DNA from: SVEL01 sp045126215 | Lineage (GTDB): Bacteria; Bacillota; Clostridia; Lachnospirales; Lachnospiraceae | DNA length: 64,000 nucleotides | NCBI GenBank assembly: GCA_045126215.1 | Contig: JBGVOD010000036.1 | Location: forward strand, 10,209-74,208 | Reading direction: 5' to 3' | Shown: one piece after another, positions 59,089 through 64,000 of the stretch | Numbering within the stretch: position 1 is the first letter of the stretch | How the letters are laid out: each line of letters begins with the position of its first letter | Notes under the pieces: model-generated | Told to the model about the DNA's origin: nothing | The model's input: the letters and a program-made list of their open reading frames with translations, nothing else | The model's database searches: none | Position numbers and translations under genes: made by a program

Positions 59089-60276
59089 TTAACCAGCAAA
59101 TCTTCTATCCCATACATCATAACCCTGACGTCTTGCGGAATCATACACTGGTCTCATATTCTTCTCCAAGATGCCATAGAACTCTACATCAGAATTGCCC
59201 TTTCGGTACAATTCCTGATTTGCCCAAATAGAATGCAAATTATCTCTATAGCATGCCTCATAGAGCTTTCTAATTCCTTCTTTTTCGTGTATCATCTCAT
59301 ACATTATGTATTGATTCTTTGCAAAGCGAACGAAGAAATCATCCCACACAGGCAGACGATTACTCTTCGAGGAATTAAGTGATGAATCCATCGGCATCAG
59401 ATTCCACAACTCATCATTCATTACAAATGACCATGGAATAAAATGGTCCACATCATATTTGCTCTGGTCAATAGGTTTCTCGGTAAATACATCATTTATA
59501 CTACACAAATCTAATATACCATCCCATAACTTACGCACATGTCCCAGCTTACGCATCTTTTCATCCAACGGTGCCAACTTATAAATAAGTCCCGGCACTT
59601 CTGGATTATTATTCTGCAGCCATTTTACTTTTTCATACTGAATCCATCCAAGTATCGCCACCGTATTATCTTGTATCATTTCCATCCATGATGGTTGGAA
59701 ACGTATTTCCTTTTTTAACTTACTACTCTCACCTAACGTATATGGAAGCAAAACAATGTCTCTGTTGATTCGTTCAATATACGCTGTCATTCTTTTTACA
59801 CTGCCCCAATCCGCTGCTTCCTCTGCTTTATCAAAGAATCCTGCAAGTGCTCTATATGGCACCATGTTTGTAAGTTGCTCTTTTGCCACCTTTAACTCTG
59901 CATTATGCTCCTTGATGGCATTCTTAATTTCTACCTTAGAAGCATTCGCTGGAAGACTACTAAGCTCTGATAATCTATTAACAGCTCGCTCCAGACCATC
60001 TCTCACCTGTCCATCTAACTGCATACCGCTAAGATGTATGTGAAACTCTCTAACAGAATACCAAGCATTGCAAATCATCTCGTCAATTACGGTATCAAAG
60101 GTCGTTTCAGTCACACCTTCTGAAATCAATTGCACAATTGCCTCAAGCCAATAAAACTTATAGCAGTACGATGGGTCTTTCATCATATGAGAAAAGCCCT
60201 CAATATCCAATTGGTTATAATATTTTGTATTAATTGTGAAGCTTAAGCCAGCTTCCTCAATACGATATTCAGCCAT
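59089..60276 (-). CDS. HNH endonuclease-domain protein
   Basis: A 395-residue protein. The N-terminal 260 residues are helical and unassigned. The HNH core is clear at about 274-306: YDVDHFIPWSF with the Asp277-His278 pair, then ELWNLMPMDSSLNSSKSNRLP in pieces, giving Asn292 and the N-x-x-K finger near 301-304. It resembles the DHxxPxS type of HNH domain. The start overlaps the methyltransferase end by 34 bp and has a GAGGTG ribosome site within it, so the two are translationally coupled. It is the last gene of the cargo operon, and its nuclease would suit a defence role. No signal or membrane segment. Confidence 0.85.
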   Translation of the reverse strand: MAEYRIEEAGLSFTINTKYYNQLDIEGFSHMMKDPSYCYKFYWLEAIVQLISEGVTETTFDTVIDEMICNAWYSVREFHIHLSGMQLDGQVRDGLERAVNRLSELSSLPANASKVEIKNAIKEHNAELKVAKEQLTNMVPYRALAGFFDKAEEAADWGSVKRMTAYIERINRDIVLLPYTLGESSKLKKEIRFQPSWMEMIQDNTVAILGWIQYEKVKWLQNNNPEVPGLIYKLAPLDEKMRKLGHVRKLWDGILDLCSINDVFTEKPIDQSKYDVDHFIPWSFVMNDELWNLMPMDSSLNSSKSNRLPVWDDFFVRFAKNQYIMYEMIHEKEGIRKLYEACYRDNLHSIWANQELYRKGNSDVEFYGILEKNMRPVYDSARRQGYDVWDRRFAG

Positions 60277-60842
60277 CGCTCTTCACCTCGTTCTGCTCGT
60301 ACATCTGCTGAAATCCATAATTTCTCTATCGCTAAATCTGAAACACTTCTCAGTATCTCTCCAAAGCTTTCTTCTGTAAGATACGTGAAAAATCTTCCGT
60401 TTCTAATACCTTCAAATTTCCCGTACTTAAAAGATGTATATACAACACCACCCTTTTTCGTAGCAGTAGCTATCTTTTTCAAAATCTCTGGCAACTGTTT
60501 TTTCTCCACATGAAGTATGGATGCACACGCCCACACACCATCATATAACTCAACTTCGTCCAATTCTTCAAATAACATCTGCTTTATCTTAATACCTGTG
60601 TATTCACTGGCAATTTTGCAGAGTTCTTCTGAACCGTCAGTCGCATCTACATCATATCCCTTACTTATGAAATACTTTGTATCACGTCCGGAACCACATC
60701 CAAAATCAAGAATTCTTCCACCTTTCGGGATATATTCTAAGAATGTGTCTTGCATCTCTGTAAAGGCTACCGCCACTGTATCAGTGACAAAATCTTTCGC
60801 TTTAGAATTGTAATAATCCAATGTGCTTTTATCTAAACTCAT
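60243..60842 (-). CDS. Class I SAM-dependent methyltransferase
   Basis: A 199-residue Rossmann methyltransferase from the chosen ATG (MSLDKSTLDYY, AGAGAGG upstream). Motif I is LDFGCGSGRDTKYF near 45-58, with acidic DATDGS near 66-71. Motif IV-like sequence reads VWACASILHV, lacking the DPPY or NPPF motif of DNA adenine/cytosine-N4 methyltransferases, and there is no cytosine-C5 PCQ motif. The target is therefore more likely a small molecule, nucleotide or protein (TehB/UbiG-like). It lies between the NUDIX gene (46-bp gap) and the overlapping HNH gene. Confidence 0.85.
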   Translation of the reverse strand: MSLDKSTLDYYNSKAKDFVTDTVAVAFTEMQDTFLEYIPKGGRILDFGCGSGRDTKYFISKGYDVDATDGSEELCKIASEYTGIKIKQMLFEELDEVELYDGVWACASILHVEKKQLPEILKKIATATKKGGVVYTSFKYGKFEGIRNGRFFTYLTEESFGEILRSVSDLAIEKLWISADVRAERGEERWLNIVLRKLA

Positions 60843-60888
60843 AAAAACCTCTCTTGCGATATTTTTACAACTATAGTTATAATACCCG

Positions 60889-61290
60889 CTAAATCGCAGC
60901 CCTAATTTTCTCAATCAGCGTAATATCAGCTGGCAACCATTCAACAGAATCTAATTCTGCCTTTGTAAGCCATTTCGCAGCTGCATGTTCTGTTAAGACT
61001 AAATCTCCTGAAACAATCTCCGCCCAGAAACAATCCATAGACAAATGGAATGTTGGATAATCATATTCAATTGTATCAATCAATTCTCCAACTGTAATTT
61101 CTGTTTCCAACTCTTCCATGATTTCACGCTTTAATGCTTCCTGTGGTGTCTCTCCTTCTTCAATTTTTCCACCAGGGAACTCCCAACCACCCTTAAGGTC
61201 TCCGTAACCTCTCTGTGTTGCAAAAATGATTGTTTCTCCGTTCTCATTTACCGCTTTTGTAATTGCCGCTACTACTCTAATTGTTTTCAT
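60889..61290 (-). CDS. NUDIX hydrolase, MutT/CTP-pyrophosphohydrolase-like
   Basis: A 133-residue nucleoside-triphosphate pyrophosphohydrolase. The NUDIX box is complete: FPGGKIEEGETPQEALKREI followed by MEELETEI, at about residues 38-65, with the catalytic Arg and two Glu pairs. The N-terminal IRVVAAI and the C-terminal HAAAKWLTKAEL are typical of the (deoxy)NTP pyrophosphohydrolase class often annotated MutT. The ATG overlaps the helicase TGA (ATGA), showing coupling. In this setting it may degrade or sanitise nucleotides as part of a defence-type response, which is inference. Confidence 0.93.
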   Translation of the reverse strand: MKTIRVVAAITKAVNENGETIIFATQRGYGDLKGGWEFPGGKIEEGETPQEALKREIMEELETEITVGELIDTIEYDYPTFHLSMDCFWAEIVSGDLVLTEHAAAKWLTKAELDSVEWLPADITLIEKIRAAI

Positions 61291-63530
61291 ACTGCCTTAT
61301 CTCCTTCTGTCTGAATATTGCTCTGTAAATATCGTAATAAATCATCTCTTACAGGATGGCGCATCTGCACTTTTACTTTTGCAATATCTCTATCTCTTCC
61401 GTTATTATCCTTTTTAGTATCTGCTTTAACTTCAACCACATCAAACATACCCATGTAATAGAAATTTGTCTCAGCGTCGCTCTTTTTCACGAGCAAGTGC
61501 TTTCTAGTGGCGGTACAAACATCTTGCATATAGGAACTGTCTACACCTCTACCAATCTGTGAATCCCATCTGAAGATTACATTGTCTTCAAATGCATCTG
61601 CATAATCTGGTTTGCCATCCACATAACTTTTTTCCATATCAGCGCTTTCTTCCTTGTGATATGTAACAAAGATAAAAACATCCTCACCAATACGTTTCAT
61701 TCCGTACATTGTAGAAGACAAATCTTTACCACAATTCATCAATAAGCTTACGTCTCGTCTTGAATATTTCTCATACAACACAAATGGACAGTCTTCGCTT
61801 CTTCCAACATGGTATTTCTCTTCATATCTTCTCAAACCGACCTCAATGATATCATCTACCTGTCGGTTAAATTCCATATGTTGTAGGCGTTCTGCAAATC
61901 CCATCATTCTACGCAGCATTCCTGCGCTATCATTATTTACAATATCAATATGGCAATACTTCTGATACTCTTCTTCCTTACTTACAAAATGCCCTTGTAA
62001 GACATCTATTGCATTTGTAAAGGAATCCATATCAACAACATAACCATACTTAACTTGTAACTCTTCCTTCATTTCATCAACATGAATTACTTCATGTTTC
62101 ATCAAACGTTTTAATATTTCAAGCTCATATGGTCTCGCACCAGACAACACCGTTTTTGATAAATATTCTAGTGTGGTCAATTCCTGTTCAGAAATTTTAC
62201 CTACATATAATTCCTTTTCTTCTGACTCCAAAAATGCCTGATACGTCTTATACTCGCGAATAATTACAAGAGGGTCTACCTCTCCATTTTCGTAGAAATC
62301 AATCAAATATGGAACTCGTCCAAGCCTATTTTTTAGATTCTTATAACTAGACTTGATAATGGATTTCATACCTTTAATTCTATCAATGGATGAGAAAATC
62401 TTATCCTTAGCAATTTCATCAAAATGTACTGTAGATGCTCCCGGAATCGTAGTATTACCACTGATAACATATTTTCTAATGATATCAGGATTATAAGAAC
62501 GGTCCCCAGATAGTGCCACCGGAATCATAAAGTTATTATTATAATTTCCAATAAAATCAAGAATAACTACATATTCCTTTCCCTCTGCCTTACGGAGTCC
62601 ACGACCAAGCTGTTGGATAAATACAATTGGTGACTCTGTAGGGCGCAACATAATTACTTGATTTACTTCAACAATATCTACACCTTCATTTAAAATTTCT
62701 ACAGAGAAAATGTAATCCAGTGGCTGCATCTCATCCGATGCATCTTTTTCATCCATAGCCAATCTTTCAAATGCATTGGCTCTTTCGTCCTCAGTTGCAC
62801 TACCATTTAGCGCAACGGTTCGATATCCTAATGCATTAAATTTCTGCGACAATTCCTCAGATTCATCTATTCTACTACAGAAAATCAATCCCTTTACCCT
62901 ATCACCACTATAACCATAATATTCCGCCTGCTCAATTATATGGCGTACACGTTCATCACCTGTAAGCAAATTAAAATCGCCATCTGCCATCTTTCTTGAT
63001 TTCAATTGTTTCTCATCTACCAAAGACACATCGCTGATTCCGAAATAATGAAACGGACATAATATATCCTCTTCCATCGCTTGCTGCAAACGGATTTCAT
63101 AGGCAATCTGATAATTATATATTTCATAGATATTTCGACCAGCCACATCATCATCTCTCTTGTCTGGTGTAGCAGTCATACCAAGCCATAATTTAGGCTT
63201 AAAGTAATTCATTACTTTTTGATATGTATCTGCAGAACTGTGGTGCGCTTCATCTAAAATAATGCAATCAAATTCATCCGGATTATATTTGTGCAGATGT
63301 TCATCACGATTTAATGTCTGCACCATTGCAAAAACATAATCTGCATCATAATCTGAATAACCTGCACCGACTAATCCCATAGATATATTCTTACCAAAGA
63401 CCTTCTGGTAAGATTTCTTTGTCTGTCTTGCTAATTGTCCACGATGTACTAAGAAAAGCACTCTCTTGTAACCAAGCTCACGCATAGCAAATGCAGACGC
63501 ATACGTTTTTCCAGTTCCCGCTCGTGTCAA
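61287..63530 (-). pseudogene. SF2 helicase with DUF3427, N-terminally truncated
   Basis: A 747-residue frame from a TTG at 63530. It begins at the Walker A motif itself (AGTGKT, residues 4-9), so the Q-motif region and the PLD-nuclease-like N-terminal domain usual for this family are missing. The rest is intact: DEAH at 93-96, MTATP near 118, helicase C motifs with QQLGRGLRK near 307-315, and the DUF3427 region from about 380 to 740. The TTG has no ribosome site, and an in-frame TAA lies only 18 bp upstream (63549-63551). Either a rearrangement removed the 5' end or translation begins in an unusual way. It is the first gene of the coupled helicase-NUDIX-methyltransferase-HNH operon, so loss could disable all four. 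Confidence 0.75.
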
Positions 63531-63655
63531 GGGTGTGAATGAAACTTTTTAGAACCAAATCAAACATATTCAAGTCTAAAAATTCTGTCTTTATCTATCA
63601 CAAATGATTACTACATTTTTTGCAAACGGATGCACCTGCATTATCACCAATATAT
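63531..63655. other. Gap at the truncation junction
   Basis: This 125-bp stretch separates the cut helicase from the partial gene on the right. No promoter or ribosome site for the helicase is visible. In another frame it contains a short run with VCKKCSNHL, a CxxC pattern, followed by a stop; it may be the tail of a frameshifted gene. The breakpoint of a rearrangement probably lies at or near 63531. Confidence 0.4.
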
Positions 63656-64000
63656 TTATCTTGTTAAAAATGTAATTCTTTCAGAAAAATATGTAGGATA
63701 ATGTTCTAATACATTTTCCACCTCTGTTTGCCTATATTTAATGACATTTACTATTTCATCTTCACTCAAACGAATATTCCCTATTTCTTTCACAATATAA
63801 TTTGCAATTATTCTGTCATTAAAAACTTTCTCGCAAATAGCAATAGCCGTATCTGTATTAACACCATATTTCACTTTTCTTTGCAATGTTTTTAATACTT
63901 CTAAATTTACACTTTCCGCTTCCAGATAACCAATAATATTACCAATCAAGAAACTTAATTGATAGGATATGCTTTGACCACACTTTTTTTCAATATCAAA
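63656..64000 (-). CDS. Unrecognised protein, 5' end cut by window edge
   Basis: The C-terminal 114 residues of a longer protein, open to the window edge in frame. The sequence is mostly helical (LSFLIGNIIGYLEAE near the visible start, then TDTAIAICEKVFND and IRLSEDEIVNVIKYRQTEV) and ends YFSERITFLTR. I do not recognise the family; it resembles the helical C-terminal region of some helicases or ATPases, but this is weak. It is oriented toward the truncated helicase and may be part of a separate insertion that caused the truncation. Confidence 0.6.
   Translation of the reverse strand, partial: FDIEKKCGQSISYQLSFLIGNIIGYLEAESVNLEVLKTLQRKVKYGVNTDTAIAICEKVFNDRIIANYIVKEIGNIRLSEDEIVNVIKYRQTEVENVLEHYPTYFSERITFLTR

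Noticed and set aside
60243..60842. Restriction-modification DNA methyltransferase paired with the HNH nuclease
   Set aside because: The DPPY/NPPF and PCQ motifs are missing, so classical DNA base methylation is not supported.
54229..64000. Prophage
   Set aside because: No capsid, tail, terminase or lysis genes; the Int/Xis/DnaC/RepA_N set fits an integrative element instead.

Overview
The window looks like the chromosome of a low-GC Firmicute of the Lachnospiraceae (Roseburia/Agathobacter/Butyrivibrio type). The support is AT-rich DNA, strong GGAGG-type ribosome sites, the Firmicute blocks rimP-nusA-ylxR-L7Ae-infB-rbfA-nrnA-truB-ribF and def-fmt-rsmB-rlmN-stp-prkC-rsgA-rpe-thiN, a tRNA without encoded CCA, a clostridial LeuRS with a KMGKR signature, and an eukaryote-like HisA. 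The family assignment is inference from protein resemblance. Every gene I can support lies on the minus strand, so the text order is the reverse of transcription.

Layout. 1-8.3 kb: topoisomerase III (cut by the window edge), the nucleotidase YfbR, a VTC-domain/DUF4956 pair, and a two-component system whose regulator and kinase are separated by an MGT-type glycosyltransferase and two tiny reading frames, one with an in-frame stop. A regular array of four 41-bp palindromic units lies upstream. 8.3-13.1 kb: thrC, an AP2/degenerate-HNH protein, and two CobW-like G3E GTPases, one with seven Cys/His-rich tandem repeats. 13.1-20.1 kb: a J-domain protein, leuS, tyrA, aroA, a PilZ protein and queA. 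20.2-31.7 kb: thiN, rpe, rsgA, the Ser/Thr kinase-phosphatase pair, rlmN, rsmB, fmt, def and priA. 31.7-43.6 kb: folD, fhs, ftsK, uppP, tepA, hisA, an M16 peptidase, pnp and rpsO. 43.7-54 kb: a small membrane-anchored protein, an NlpC/P60 wall hydrolase, then the translation-factor block from ribF back to rimP, preceded by tRNA-Glu.

54.2-64 kb: after a low-molecular-weight tyrosine phosphatase, the window enters an integrated mobile element. A Tn916-like integrase and excisionase, a DnaC-like loader, a RepA_N-type initiator and a winged-helix-like protein form one compact operon. Upstream is an 819-bp non-coding block full of inverted and direct repeats (candidate origin or transfer site). 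Beyond it is a four-gene, tightly coupled cargo operon: SF2 helicase-DUF3427, NUDIX hydrolase, SAM methyltransferase, HNH nuclease. It resembles a defence cassette, but its helicase is cut exactly at the Walker A motif. A further partial gene runs off the right edge.

Regulatory structures visible by eye include near-consensus promoters for leuS, rpsO, the NlpC gene, thrC, the His-rich GTPase and tRNA-Glu; a long hairpin leader before pnp; an S15-type leader before rpsO; and two leaders (yfbR, tepA) where a long stem buries the ribosome site and is followed by seven Us and then the start codon. All calls rest on reading the sequence; no search or folding program was run.
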